From Dryobates pubescens (lineage: Eukaryota > Chordata > Aves > Piciformes > Picidae), in the NCBI RefSeq assembly GCF_014839835.1, contig NC_071613.1:4672171-4736170 (forward strand): a stretch of 64,000 nt of DNA, read 5' to 3'. Positions 1 to 18,319 of the stretch are shown here, piece by piece. Both the position numbers and the translations under genes were made by a program. The notes under the pieces were generated by a model. It had not been told where the DNA came from. It made no database searches and saw only the letters and a program-made list of their open reading frames with translations. The first letter of the stretch is position 1, and each line of letters begins with the position of its first letter.

Positions 1-1299
1 TGTAGGTTTGGGGAGGGTGGGGGGGAGCACTGAGGACAAGCACAGCCATGATTTCAGGCTTGGGTAGGGAAAGTGGTATAATTTGAGACACTGTCAAGTC
101 CTTGCATTTAAAGCTCCTAATGAAGGTTTGACTCTGTTAGCTTTTTAGTAATTTACCTTTCACCAAGTCAGGTTTCAGAGAATCCAGCAGCTGCCTTCCT
201 GGGAAGCTGGGTATGCATGCATGCAGGTAGGTCTCAGTAATGAGCAGTGAATGCAGTGTAGCTCCTCACACTGAAGGTGCTCAGAACCACACTTGGCTAC
301 CAACTGATTGCCCTCCCCCCATCAGCACCGATTATTTTCAGGTTTCATAGTTTCTGGCAGTGGAATGGTGATGTCTTGAACTATGCTTTAAGCAAACCTG
401 TTCTATGTGATCTTGTGGCTGTCCAGTAGTGTTTGGTTATTGCCTGGTAGATGCAGAGCTCAGTCCTGGGGCAGGCAGCTTGCTTGCCAGTTGTGTCAGG
501 GTTTTGCTCGTGCCTGTGTTCTAGCAGCAGTGTGTGCTTCTGTCACCTGGCGGTGTGTTTGGGATGGAGTGATGAGCAGCAGGCTTCAGCCAGGTGACAC
601 CTGCATTAATGCAGGAGATGAATCCTAAACTTTCCTAAAATAGCTCTATCTACAAATCCTGCTTTAGCATCCATAGCTGTCCTGGCAGTGAAACCAGCTT
701 AGGGCCTGCTGTGTGCTGTTTGGAAACACAGGGGCCGGGTCAGCCTGCTCCCCATGCCACCTAGCTGATGGCAAATACTTTTAAGACCTCAGCACAGAGA
801 GCATTTCCTAAATTAGCAGTGGCCTGTAGCAGAATGAATGCATCATGTCAGTCACTGCCCTGCTTCTTTTTAACCTGCTGAGACTGTTTAAAACCAAGGA
901 GGGGGCAGGGGGGTGGAGCAGCACTCAATGGACACCCAACGCACACACAAACCAACAAACTCATGCCTTGGGTACACCAGTCCCTACCAGGCACTGAACT
1001 GGAGCTGCCATTCTGGAGCTGGAGCCAGCCTCATGAAGAGCTCCTTTAGAAAGGGACAGAGGATGGAGATTTGGCTGGACTAGACCAAGTGTACAGAAGC
1101 TGGAACAACACTTGCTGAATGGCACTGCTCAGTGCAGCTAGAGCACTCCACTACCACTGCAAAGTATTTCTGTCCTGATGGCCAGCTCCCAGAAAGGGCA
1201 TTCAAACCTAGGGGCTGTCCAGTAAGAGAAATGCAAGGTGGGATTGCTAAGGGTTTGGATTATAAGTGATGTGTAATATGTGTTGCATTTGCATTTAAG
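1..1299 (+). other. Probable ZNF451 intron, no exon recognised
   Basis: This stretch lies upstream of the first ZNF451 exon I can identify. Reading both strands I find no conserved open segment with splice borders and no clear interspersed repeat. It is taken as intron because the exon at 1300 opens with two bases that complete a codon from an earlier exon outside, or unseen within, the window. Confidence 0.5.
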
Positions 1300-1374
1300 G
1301 TTCAGATAGTGAAGACAATGAAGATATTGAAGTAACCAAGCAGAAGAGCTTAGAAGATGAAGAGAAATGGCAAG
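1300..1374 (+). CDS. ZNF451: ZNF451 penultimate coding exon
   Basis: The acceptor is a TTTAAG and the donor is CAAG followed by GTGG. The exon is 75 bp and starts and ends inside codons (two bases carried in, one carried out). The product is rich in Asp, Glu and Ser. Confidence 0.8.
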
Positions 1375-2238
1375 GTGGTCTGTTCATTTCTGCTTTTCTG
1401 TGTTGAGGGGTGCTGTTAATTGTGCAAGACACACACACTGAACTTGCAATGGGTTTTACAGCAAGGGACCTCTTAGGAATGCTCTCTAAACATACTGGGC
1501 AGTTTTGAGTAGGTAAGAAGCCTGAAATGAGTGACAAACAACAATTACCTAACCTACAGTGTGCCAGCAGACCCAAAGTCTATTTTACTCCCACCCCAGA
1601 GGGCCTTGTGCAGTTAAAGACAGCCTGCTTTGTACCAGTTGCATCTGAGTAGCTGAGTAAATAATTCAGAAAGAGGTGTTGTATCTCAGCAAAGCACTGA
1701 ATGAGCAGTGCAGCTGGCTGCTCACATCTCACCTTCCTGCACCTGACCTTGTTGTCATCCTTTTGCTGTTGTGCTCAGTGCTGTGTGGAGTTAACACAAT
1801 ATAGTTATTTTTGGTGACAGGCTACAGGCACTTGAAAATCATTTTCAAAGGCTTCACTCTGCTTTTCCAGACACCTGCTGATTAGAAATGACTTTGGTCC
1901 CAAAGCTGCTCAGTCAGCTTGCCTCCTTGTCCCATGGCCAGGCAGACCCTTCTAGAGGAGTGTACACACAGGTTCCAATCTTGGTATGGTTCTGACCAGT
2001 AACTGTGTAGCTGCATGATCCTTTTCAGCCAATCACTTAGTTTGGGGCTGCCCTTATTTCATAGAATCACAGAATGGGTTGGGTTGGAAGGGGCCTTGAA
2101 GATCATCCGGTACCAACATGCTGCTATGGGCAGGAACACCTCAGTCCCAGTGCACCTCAGTAATCAGCGCTTTGTGTTTCTATAGAGCAAGATGCAGAGT
2201 TGGAAGAAGCTATCAAGAGAAGCCTGGAGGAGATGTGA
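1300..2238 (+). CDS. ZNF451: ZNF451, C-terminal end (last two coding exons)
   Basis: Two exons are seen, 1300-1374 and 2186-2238. They join in phase: the last base of the first plus AG of the second make a Glu codon. Together they encode an acidic stretch (SDSEDNEDIEV, then KSLEDEEKWQ) and end in a ubiquitin-interacting motif, AELEEAIKRSLEEM, directly before the stop at 2236-2238. The motif matches the UIM pattern (acidic run, Leu, conserved Ala, conserved Ser). ZNF451 is known as a nuclear zinc-finger SUMO ligase with a UIM near its C terminus. The zinc fingers and SUMO-interacting region would lie left of the window. The name rests on this C terminus plus conserved gene order with BAG2, RAB23 and PRIM2. 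The next gene, BAG2, is on the same strand about 8.5 kb downstream. A degenerate second copy of the last exon lies at 6486. Confidence 0.82.
2061..2150 (-). mobile_element. CR1 LINE, 3' tip
   Basis: This starts with the reversed CR1 end (ATAGAATCACAGAATGG) followed by the GGTTGGAAGGGGCCTTGAAG block. It is an old, diverged copy ending about 35 bp before the ZNF451 terminal exon. The neighbouring duplicated exon at 6486 lacks it, so it either inserted after the duplication or lies just outside the duplicated unit. Confidence 0.85.
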
Positions 2239-2690
2239 ATGAAGATCCTTCAGTACAGTGACCCCATGCCATCCCAGCTGCTCACCACAGGGGAAGCTGG
2301 TTGGTGTAGCACAAAGGTTGGGAACGCCGCTTCAGACCCACGTCGGTATCTTGAGTTGTTGGACTTGTGATCTGATGTCCTCTGCCACGCTGGGGAACAG
2401 CTGCAGTTGGTGGATGTTTGCTGCACTATGTTGTGTGTGACACCCAAGGAGATTTCAGCCTTTTTTTCTGTCTCTAAGGGACGATGGCCCAAGTCTCTCT
2501 GGCTTGGCTGTTTAAGTTGTTGCCTGGTTCACAGGCTGGTCTTGCTGGGGGGGTTCAGTTGTGTTCACCTTGGGTTTTTTAATTGGTTCTTGTATTTCAT
2601 TTTTCTGTCTCAAAATGTCATTGTCTTGATTTGCTTTTCCATGTGTTCTTGGGAGCAGTTAATAAACTCCAGCTGTCTGGATTGCCCTGG
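2186..2690 (+). CDS. ZNF451: ZNF451 terminal exon (coding 2186-2238) and 3' UTR
   Basis: The acceptor is TTTGTGTTTCTATAG. Coding is 53 bp to the TGA at 2236-2238 and carries the UIM. The rest is 3' UTR with a canonical AATAAA at 2661-2666, so cleavage is expected near 2680-2690. A 21-bp segment (AGGGCCTAACTCTTGC core) is tandemly repeated just downstream, near 2725-2765. Confidence 0.82.
2661..2666 (+). promoter_or_regulatory. ZNF451: ZNF451 polyadenylation signal
   Basis: A canonical AATAAA lies about 420 bp after the ZNF451 stop codon. The homologous position in the downstream duplicate has lost it through a short deletion. Confidence 0.7.
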
Positions 2691-2699
2691 CTGACCTTG

Positions 2700-4945
2700 T
2701 TAAAAAGAGAAGCATTGTAACCTGCACACAGGGCCTAACTCTTGCACCCAGGGCCTAACTCTTGCCTGTGGCCAGGCTCACCTTCAGTTTGTCTGTGGCC
2801 TGTTGCATTCTCACTGCAAATCTCAGGTTTGTTGCACTCCTGTTCAAAGCTGAGGGTGTAGCTCACAGTGCTGCTGGAAGATTTGGGAGCTGCCTTTAGC
2901 TGCTGTCTCAAGCTAACAATTTTTTCATACCAAACTCTTCTAATAAAGGGTGGAATAAGACAGAACCATTTTCATCCTCAAAAACCATTTCAGTCCAGGT
3001 GCCAGAAGCTTTGGGGCAGGCTTTTTGCCCCAGTGCAGAACCTAAAGCTGCAGGTTCCTTTAACATGGAAAAAAAAATGTTTCAACTGGAGAAAGTTCTT
3101 AGCTTACTGAATGTTTAAAACCAGGTAGATGGTCTTCTGTAGAGCCTGTTAGGTTAGGGTTTGGTGGTGTGTTTTACTCCTCATAACATTCTGTCACCAG
3201 TCTAAGGTTTGCTTGAGCCCCAGAGGAGCTGGCTTGGTGGGCTGCAGTCATGTATTTCTTTGTTGAATTATGTTTAGGAAGCCCCATGTGTGCCTGCACA
3301 CTCATCTGGAGCTCCAGTTGTTAAAAGCCTTGTATTGGCCTCCTCACCTGCTTACCAAACCCCAGCTACTGCTATTGTGGCTTGTAGGAAACAGCCTGAC
3401 AGAATTCCAGTCTCTGCAGTGCTTTTTTATGTTAAAAGTAGCCTCCAGAATTGCCAAAGTCTTAAGATTTGGCCTCATTTTCTTCAGTCTTTTTGAGGCT
3501 CTCTTAACTCTGAAGTTGTTCTTTGCAAAATTCTCTGCCATCACAGGCTTGTGAAACTCTTGCTTGCAGAAGAGCAGAGAATATTTATTTGATTGTTCAA
3601 ATCCTGCCTGTAGAGACATGTGACTTGTTACTCACCACCCTCTCAGGGTGCTGCACTTTGTTCTTCAGCTGGAAAAGCTGTCCTGGAAGTGGTTGTGTTT
3701 CAAGAATTTAATGTTTCTGGCTGGGGAGTCTTGTTGAACTGGCTGACATGTTTGAGGTTTGCCCTGCATGTGCTGGGAGATTTGTCTGCCTTCACAAGCA
3801 TAATTCCTCTGTTGAAGGAGCTTGCCCAGCATCCTTTCTTCGTACTAGAAGTGATTTGTCCTGCCCTTTGTAAGAGGACTTGGGTTTGTGGTGATGTTTG
3901 AGTCCACCCTTCATTAGTCTAAGCCTGTGGTGCTTTTTCATACTCGCCTTTGATGAGGAAAGTCTGATTTCCACCTGGCTGCCACCAGCTGTTCATTTTA
4001 ATGCCCTTAGTTTCTGTGTGGTGAATGCATAAGTTTTACAAAGCTGAAATAGGGACAGGAAGAGATAGGAACAAGGCTCTTACCTCTTTGGTGCTTTGAG
4101 TGCCATGCTCTTTCACACCAGCCAGAATCCCTGCTCTGGCCATATGCAGAGACAAGAGATTGCAGACAAGTCAGTGCAACTGTTACTGAAGTGTGGTGCC
4201 TGCCTGATTGCTTCTGAAGTTTTAATAAACATGCTAAAAAATAGGTTATCCTGTTGTAAGCTGCTTGCTTGTCTGTGGTTGGTGGTGGTGGGTTAATGCT
4301 CTCAGCTCCTCAGGGTTTAGAGCAATGGCCACTGCTGTTGTGCAGTGCTCACAGCATGCAAACCTTTCAGTCTTTACCAAACATGGTGAAGTTTGCAGAG
4401 GTATGGAGCTACCCTGTCTGCTTGCTTAAAAGGGAAGTGTTCCATCATCTGCTGGTGCTCTCCTAGCAGTGTTTACAGTGGCTGCATGAATTGGAAGGCA
4501 GTGAGGAGGATGGGTGATGAATTGTCTCAGAGTTAATTTGGAAACATTGGCTGTCATTAGCACAAAGCTCCTTTCTGGCCACTCTTTCCAGCTCAGGAGC
4601 TTTAGCAAAGGCCAGGTCTGTGTTTCTTTGATGATTCCAAATCTCCCCACATTTTCTGTAGACATTCTTCATTCAAGTGGCTTAGAGCTGGGTTGTCACA
4701 GTCTGGGTCAAGCTTTGTGGGCTAAGATACCACAACAGTGGGTGTAAGCCATGTGGAAAACCCAAGTGCGTTCCAAATGTGCACTGGGATGACAAAGCTC
4801 TGCGTGCACAGTGATTTAAAGTTCCCTCTGAATCTGTGCAAGTTCCCTTTGACTGCAGCAGCCAAACTTTTGGGAGTCCCTGCATTTGTTTGGCGTTTTT
4901 GGCTCTGAGTTCCAGCAACAATCAGCTGAGCCTCTGTAGCTGTAC
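2700..4945. other. Intergenic, no gene seen
   Basis: Low-GC unique-looking sequence with several AATAAA-like words (for example near 2942 and 4220). The first 200 bp share homology with the second copy: 2848-2915 resembles 8527-8615. No conserved exon or clear repeat was recognised. Confidence 0.5.
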
Positions 4946-5685
4946 AGAATAGAATAAAGTAAACCAGGTTGGGAGAGACCTTCAAGATCATCGTGTCCAA
5001 CCTGTCATCCAACACCATCTAAGCAACTAAACCATGCAACCAAGCACCCTATCAAGTCTCCTCTTAAAGACCTTCCATGATGGCGACTCCACTACCTCAC
5101 AGGGCAGCACATTCCAATGGGCAATCACTCTCTCTATGAAGAATTTCTTCCTAACATCCAGTCCAAACCTCCCCTGGCACAGCTTGAGACTGTGTCCTCC
5201 TGTTCTGGTGCTGGGTGCCTGGCAGAAGAGACCAACCCCTACCTGGCTACAACCTCCCTTCAGGGAGCTGTAGACAGCAAGAAGGTCTCCCCTGAGCTTC
5301 CTCTTCTGCAGGCTAAGCAACCCCAGCTCCCTCAGCCTCTCCTCACAGGGCTGTGCTCCAGACCCCTCCCCAGCTTTGTTGCCCTTCTCTGGACACCTTC
5401 CAGCAACTCAACATCTTGCCTAAACTGAGGAAACTGCGTCCAGAGCTGGACACAGGACTCAAGGTGTGGCCTAACCAGTGCAGTGTACAGGGGAAGAATG
5501 ACCTCCCTGCTCCTGCTGGCCACACTGTTCCTGATCCAGGCCAGGATGCCATTGGCCCTCTTGGCTGCCTGGGCACAATGCAAGCTCATGTTCAGCCTGC
5601 CATCAACCAGGACCCCCAGGTCCCTCTCTGCCTGGCTGCTCTCCAGCCACTCTGACCCCAGCCTGTAGCACTGCAGGCTGGCCTG
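4946..5685 (-). mobile_element. CR1 LINE, 5'-truncated, ~740 bp
   Basis: The 3' end is at 4946 (AGAATAGAAT tail). Reversed reading gives the CR1 ORF2 C-terminal region, including [20 protein letters not shown] and [20 protein letters not shown]. The frame is interrupted between the 3' part and the upstream part, so the copy is inactive. Confidence 0.93.
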
Positions 5686-5689
5686 TTTG

Positions 5690-6485
5690 CTTGCCAGTTA
5701 TCTTCTCCATGAGAATGAACTGCTGCATGTCCTGAAATGGTCACAGCAGCTCTTGGATCGCTTCTGAGACAGCTTTGCTCAGGCTTCTGCCAGGTCTGGG
5801 ACCACAGGGCTCACCCACACACTGGAAGGGCTGTCACAGGTACAGGAAGACCCAGGGCTGGCTTCCACTGGCATTGGGTCACAGCAGCAGCAAGGACAGT
5901 AGCACAGGCTCAGCGGCTGCTGAGTGAGGGGCAGCCTGCCGTGAAAGGAGCTCTGTACTGAAAACACCTCCTGAAGGATTACCCTGGCTCATCTCTGCTG
6001 CTGCTGGTCAGTGCTGGGGCACCTGCCAGCTGGCCCAGGCCATGCCTGCATCGTGCTGCTGTGCAGGTGTATTTCCGTGACACCTGTGTATAAAAAAGGT
6101 TCTTCAGATGAGGTGCCTGTTGGTGAAGGGAGGGAAATCACCTGGCATGCATTTCTGGGGTGTGGACCTTTCCTTTGATCGCATTCCATGACAACTCATG
6201 TGAGCGGCAGGGTATGTGGCAAGGTTTTTATCAGCATCTGGAGTAATGCAGAGCTGGAGCTAAGGGGCGTCAGCAGCACTGTGACCACTGGTAGCTAATG
6301 CAGTGGGTGTTGGAGAGGTGGTTCCTGCACTTCTGGAATGTTGAATAGATGGCATAAAACAGAAGGGGAAATGCCTTCATTCTGGTCTTCTACCTTTGTT
6401 TTGCCCACAGAAGTAATCTGATGCTTTATGCAGTGCTATCAATGCAGTTATGTCTGACAGGTTATTAGCCATAGCTGGAGGTTGT
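5690..6485. other. Spacer between CR1 and duplicated exon
   Basis: No conserved coding segment or recognised repeat. It ends where homology to the ZNF451 terminal exon block begins. Confidence 0.45.
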
Positions 6486-7075
6486 AATCGGCGCTTTGTG
6501 TTTCTACAGAACAAGTGCAGAGTTGGAAGAAGCTATCAAGAGAAGCCTGGAGGAGATGTGAATGAAGATCCTTCAGTACAGTGACCCCATGCCATCCCAG
6601 CTGCTCACCACAGGGGAAGCTGCTTTGTGTATCACGAAGGTTGGGAACGCCGCTTCAGACCCACGTCGGTATCTTGAGTTGTTGGACTTGTGATCTGATG
6701 TCCTCTGCCACGCTGGGGAACAGCTGTAGTTGGTGGATGTCTGCTGCACTATGTTGTGTGTGACACCCAAGGAGACTTCAGCCTTTTTTCTGCCTCTAAG
6801 GGACGATGGCCCAAGTCTCTCTGGCTTGGCTGTTTAAGTTGTTGCCTGGTTCACAGGCTGGTCTTGCTGGGGGGGTTCAGTTGTGTTCACCTTGGGTTTT
6901 TTAATTGGTTCTTGTATTTCATTTTTCTGTCTCAAAATGTCATTGTCTTGATTTGCTTAATAGACTCCAGCTGTCTGGATTGGCCTGGCTACAAAGAGAA
7001 GCTTTGTAACCTGCACACAGGGCCTAACTCTTGCCTGTGGCCAGGCTCGCCTTCAGTTTCTGTGGCCTGTTGCTT
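6486..7075 (+). pseudogene. Duplicated ZNF451 terminal exon and 3' UTR, degenerate
   Basis: This is a second copy of 2160-2806, about 4.33 kb downstream in the same orientation and very similar over the exon and most of the 3' UTR. Homology begins just before the intron end (GTAATC, then GCGCTTTGTGTTTCTACAG). The splice acceptor is intact and even improved (CAG). One base is missing early in the exon relative to the first copy, so if spliced from the exon at 1300-1374 the tail would read EQVQSWKKLSREAWRRCE before a stop, destroying the ubiquitin-interacting motif. A short deletion near 6960 removes the AATAAA. Weaker homology resumes at about 8505-8617 (first copy 2810-2915), after later CR1 insertions. 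It is probably a dead duplicate, but it could act as an alternative last exon. Confidence 0.8.
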
Positions 7076-7474
7076 GCGTGTGTCAGGATCAGGACCTCCC
7101 AGTTAGTTTGTTAGCTGTATTTTTATAATGTGTGGTTTTTTTCAGTGGCAGCCTAGTGGAGTGTTGGATTTCATGGCTGGAAGTTTGCCAGGTGTGGTTC
7201 CCCTCCCCCATCCGAGGCTAGAAGAACTTTTCCCCGGGGGGGCAGAAGCTTTCTAGTTTTGGTGTGGGGTGGGTGTGAGAGGAGCTGTGTTACTGCTGTG
7301 GAGCCTTGGATGAATGACTGGGGATGTGTTAATGATTTTTGTGCTGTCCTTATTTTAAGCTGAAACATTATTTCTCTGTTTAAAGTTGTTATCTGTGCCA
7401 CCCTTCATTTAAAAATGCCTGTGCAGCTTCCCCAGCCTGTTGCCCTGCAGTGAAGGCAAGAGAAGGCTAGGCTG

Positions 7475-7560
7475 AATCACAGAATCACCAAGGTTGGAAG
7501 AGACCTCAAAGATCATCAAGTCCAACCTGCCACCACAGACCTCATGACTAAACCATGGCT
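7475..7560 (-). mobile_element. CR1 LINE, 3' tip
   Basis: About 85 bp of CR1 3' end in reverse (AATCACCAAGGTTGGAAGAG, then CCAACCTGCCACCACAGACC). It belongs to the subfamily whose 3' end carries the GACCTCATGACT block, like the copies at 10193 and 44501. Confidence 0.9.
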
Positions 7561-7889
7561 GCAGCTGTTTTTGAAATTCCTGTCAATGACCTGTCAGTTT
7601 GCTTCTAGCTGCTGCAAACACAATTGTTGTGGAAACAAATAACTTGGTGTGGAGAATAAGATGAGGCCAGTGCTGGATCGTTCTGTTTTCTGACTCTGCA
7701 TTCCCAACAGTCAGAACAGTGGCAGCTGGCACCATGGTTAGAAAAGCTGGAAGGGGTTTCAGTGATGGCTGTGATGGAATTGCCACCCGTGAAACAAGCC
7801 GAACAAGTAAGAGCCTCAGTGCTCACTAGCACCCACACCACCAGGAGGAACTGCTCCAAGGACAGAGAACACTTCAAACACTTCCAGTC

Positions 7890-8436
7890 ATTGTGCCCCT
7901 GTACTCAGCACTGGTTGGGCCACACCTTGAGTACTGTGTCCAGTTCTGGGCTCCTCAGTTTAAAAAGGACATTGAGACTCTTGAACATGTCCAGAGAAGG
8001 GCAATGAGGCTGGGGAGAGGCCTCAAGCACAACCCCTATGAGGAGAGGCTGAGGGAGCTGGGGTTGCTTAGCCTGGAGAAGAGGAGGCTCAGGGGAGACC
8101 TTCTTGCTCTCTCCAACTCCCTGAAGGGAGGTTGTAGCCAGGTGGGGGTTGGTCTCTTCTCCCAGGCAACCAGCACCAGAACAAGAGGACACAGTCTCAA
8201 GCTGTGCCAGGGGAGGTTTAGGCTCAAGGTGAGGAGAAAGTTCTTCCCAGAGAGAGTTGTTGGCCATTGGAATGTGCTGCCCAGGGAGGTGATGGAGTCA
8301 CTGTCCCTGGAGGTGATCAAGAGGGGATTGGACGTGGCACTTGGTGCCATGGTTTAGTCCTGAGGCCTGTGGTGACAGGTTGGACTCGATGATCTTTGAG
8401 GTCTCTTCCAACCTTGGCGATTCTGTGATTCTGTGT
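7890..8436 (+). mobile_element. CR1 LINE, 3' end with intact ORF2 tail
   Basis: This 5'-truncated copy keeps an uninterrupted frame at 7893-8357 for the last ~150 residues of CR1 ORF2 ([36 protein letters not shown], ending LDVALGAMV). It ends with GATTCTGTGATTCTGTG. Good frame retention suggests a fairly young insertion. Confidence 0.95.
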
Positions 8437-8619
8437 CTCAGCACCCAGGTGCTAAAGAGTGAGCAGCACCTCTTGATACTTCTCCCCTGTGGCTCCTGCT
8501 GTCTCACTGCAGGCCTCCTGTTGAAAGCTGAATGAGTAGCTCACAGTGCTGCTGAAGAAGCCCAGTTCTGGAAGATTTGGCCTGGCCCTTAGCTGTTGCC
8601 TCAAGCATCTCCCAGAGAT

Positions 8620-9879
8620 GAGCTCTTATCTTCCCAGCCCAGTCATTGTTCTTTTGGAAACGTGGTGAGAGCTGCCCCTTTCCATACCCAGCTAGAAACG
8701 AGAGGAGAGGAGGCAGCAAGCTCCTCTGAGAGCAGGAGAAGCAGTGGCCATGGTCCTTCCCCGTCCCTCGAGGAGGCAACACACTCAGCTATGCAGGCAG
8801 TCACCTCGAGGCTTGTGCCAGACCATTTGTGCTTTTCAAAAGGCATTTTGGTTCTGTGGTTTGTGCTACCTCGGGTGCTGGGGTTTACCCATTGCCAGTT
8901 TGCTATCAGAGGGTAAGTCGTGTGTGGTGTTTGGACACAACTGCAGCTGCTCTGTGCCTGTGTTTCCCTGCAGCTCTACCTGTGTGGAATTAACTCCCTG
9001 TGCAAGGACAGAAATGGCCACTGCTCTTCAGCTATTCTGATTTCTGATTTTAAACCCAGTCTAACTGATATTATAAATTGGCATGGGAAGAATAGAAGGA
9101 TTCTAGGGGGGGTGGGGAATGGGTGCAAACTGTGTCTCCTGGCTACAAATGGTTTCTGCTTGGGTTGGGAAGCAGTTTTTAATTATCTTCTGCAAAGACT
9201 GTAGAGAGATGGATGGAACAATTATTCAACTGAAGTTCTTTCCGTGAGCTCACAGACGACAAGCTTTACTTATCCAGCCACACAGAACTCATAAAACTCG
9301 GGCAATTAGTTTAATGAGCATGCCTGGGACATGATATCATTTGGAATGGACAAGCCTGAGAAAACAGCTATTTGGGATCGCAGCAGGAGAGCACCCAGAG
9401 CAGTATCTGTGTGCAGCCAAGGCCCTTGAGCTGAGAGCCAGCAACTGGTCTGTCACAGCTTGGGGGTATCTGCCCAAACCTGGGCTTTCAGCATAAGCAA
9501 ATTCTTTGAGGTTCTCACAGCTGTGGCGAGTGAGGCCTGTGAGGGAGCTGCATTCCTGGGACCAAAGCTCCCAGCAGGAGCTGCAGTACAGGAGGTTCTG
9601 TGCCAGTTGCCAAATGGGTATGGTGGGCACTGGCAGCAAGATTGTATTTCATGGATCATAGCCATAGGGACCCTCTACTGATAGTCTGTGGTCATAAGTT
9701 GTCACCCACAAGTCCAGTAAGGGCATTGCATATCCTCCTGTAGCTCAGGGCTCCTTACCAGGAGCAGGTAATTGATCCTCTTGGAGGCATTGGCTCTTTC
9801 CTATCTAGTCTTGCCTCTTGTGGGGCTGAGGGTGGCCTGTAGGCTTTGGCTCTGGCCCCCATTTGGTTTACTTGGTGTT
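8620..9879. other. Intergenic, no gene seen
   Basis: Unique-looking sequence without a recognised exon or repeat. Its left edge (8505-8617) is the weak continuation of the ZNF451 3' duplication. Confidence 0.45.
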
Positions 9880-10082
9880 AGGTTGGATGTTAGGAAGCAC
9901 TTCCTGGATGGAAAGGGGGATCAGACTCTGGAATGGACTGCCCAGGGAGGTGGTGGGGGTGTTTAAGGACAGATTGGATGTGGCACTCAGTGACATGGTC
10001 AAGGTCGGTGTGGTGGTGTTAGATCCTAGGCCAGGCTGGGTGATCTCAGAGGTCTGTTCCAGCCTCAATAGTTTGTGATTCG
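9880..10082 (+). mobile_element. CR1 LINE, diverged 3' end
   Basis: Reads as a CR1 3' end of a different subfamily: LDVRKHFLDGKGDQTLEW, then GGCTGGGTGATCTCAGAGGT and GTTCCAGCCTCAA. It is more diverged than the neighbouring copies. Confidence 0.8.
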
Positions 10083-10192
10083 GTTGATTTCATAGCTAGG
10101 ATAATTTGCACAATTAACGAAACTCTTAAAGTATCTCAGGATGACATATCTAAGATGTATCAAAAAATCAGGGTCAGCATCTTTTATGGTAG

Positions 10193-10420
10193 TTTCACAG
10201 TATCACCAAGGTTGGAAGAGACCTCAAAGATCATCAGGTCCAACCTGTCACCACAGACCTCATGACTGGACCATGGCACCAAGTTCCACATCCAATCCCC
10301 TCTTGAACACCTTCAGGGATGGGGACTCCACCACCTCCCTGGGCAGCACATTCCAATGGTGTATGACTTTCTCAGTGATAAGAGCAACTTCTTGTCACAT
10401 AGTACGAACCTTGCTTTGGT
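10193..10420 (-). mobile_element. CR1 LINE, 3' end
   Basis: Reverse CR1 3' end starting CACAGTATCACCAAGGTTGG and containing the block GGGCAGCACATTCCAATGG. It becomes unrecognisable after about 10420. Confidence 0.9.
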
Positions 10421-10522
10421 GGTTTTTTGTTTTACTGCCTGTGGGACTGCAAATGTTATTTATCAGATACTCTAATTAAATCAAATGTGCTAAAAACATT
10501 GTGTGGTTAAAATTAGGTCTTT

Positions 10523-10679
10523 AGGGTTCCCCTTGTGCTGGGGGCTCCAGAACTGGAGGCAGTGCTGCAGGTGGGGTCTGAGCAGAGCTGCTCTCTCTGC
10601 TCTGGATGCAGCTCAGCACACAGCTGGTGCTGGGCTGCCAGGGACCATTGCTGGCTCCTGGGGAGTTTGTCACCAGCTG

Positions 10680-10702
<23 letters not shown>
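10523..10702 (-). mobile_element. CR1 LINE, internal ORF2 fragment
   Basis: In reverse this reads like the block at 24611-24815 and 38268-38450 (ACCTGCAGCACTGCCTCCAG and neighbours), that is, an older CR1 subfamily without its 3' end. It lies at the upstream edge of the BAG2 CpG-rich region, about 500 bp before the start codon. Confidence 0.8.
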
Positions 10703-17915
<7,213 letters not shown>

Positions 17916-18296
17916 CCTCTCCTGTGGCTGCTTCTGGTGCCGCTGGACGGGCAGGGCTCCACGGAGAGCTCACAGAAGCCAAGGAGAGGGTTCCCTGCAG
18001 GGGCACGTGCACTGCACTGCTGTGCTCCCGGTGCCAGGGGCCAGCGTTTTCTGGGGTTGGTGGCATGGGTGTTTTCCTTGGGCAACACAGGGTGGGCCGG
18101 CTCTCTGCAGAGCTGATGCTGCTCCGCTGCAAGCTGTAACTGTGCTTCTGCTCGGCTCTCAGAACTGCCAACATCTGCCTTTCTTCCCTGCTCCTGGGGC
18201 TCAGAGTTGTTCTGTCGCACCGTGAGACTTCAGCCTTTCTCTGCTGTATCCCTAGTGTGTGAGCCAGACTTCTGGGGCCCAGAGACAAGCCATGGC

Positions 18297-18302
18297 AATA
18301 AA
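18297..18302 (+). promoter_or_regulatory. BAG2: BAG2 polyadenylation signal
   Basis: The AATAAA lies about 380 bp after the BAG2 stop. A compact 3' UTR ending near 18320 is implied. Confidence 0.65.
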
Positions 18303-18319
18303 CCAAACCAGTCCTAAAC

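Noticed and set aside
7893-8357. 154-residue 'hypothetical protein'
   Set aside because: It is the C-terminal tail of CR1 ORF2 in a 5'-truncated LINE copy, not a host gene. The same holds for the similar frames around 40793, 44882, 50431, 56607 and 60403.
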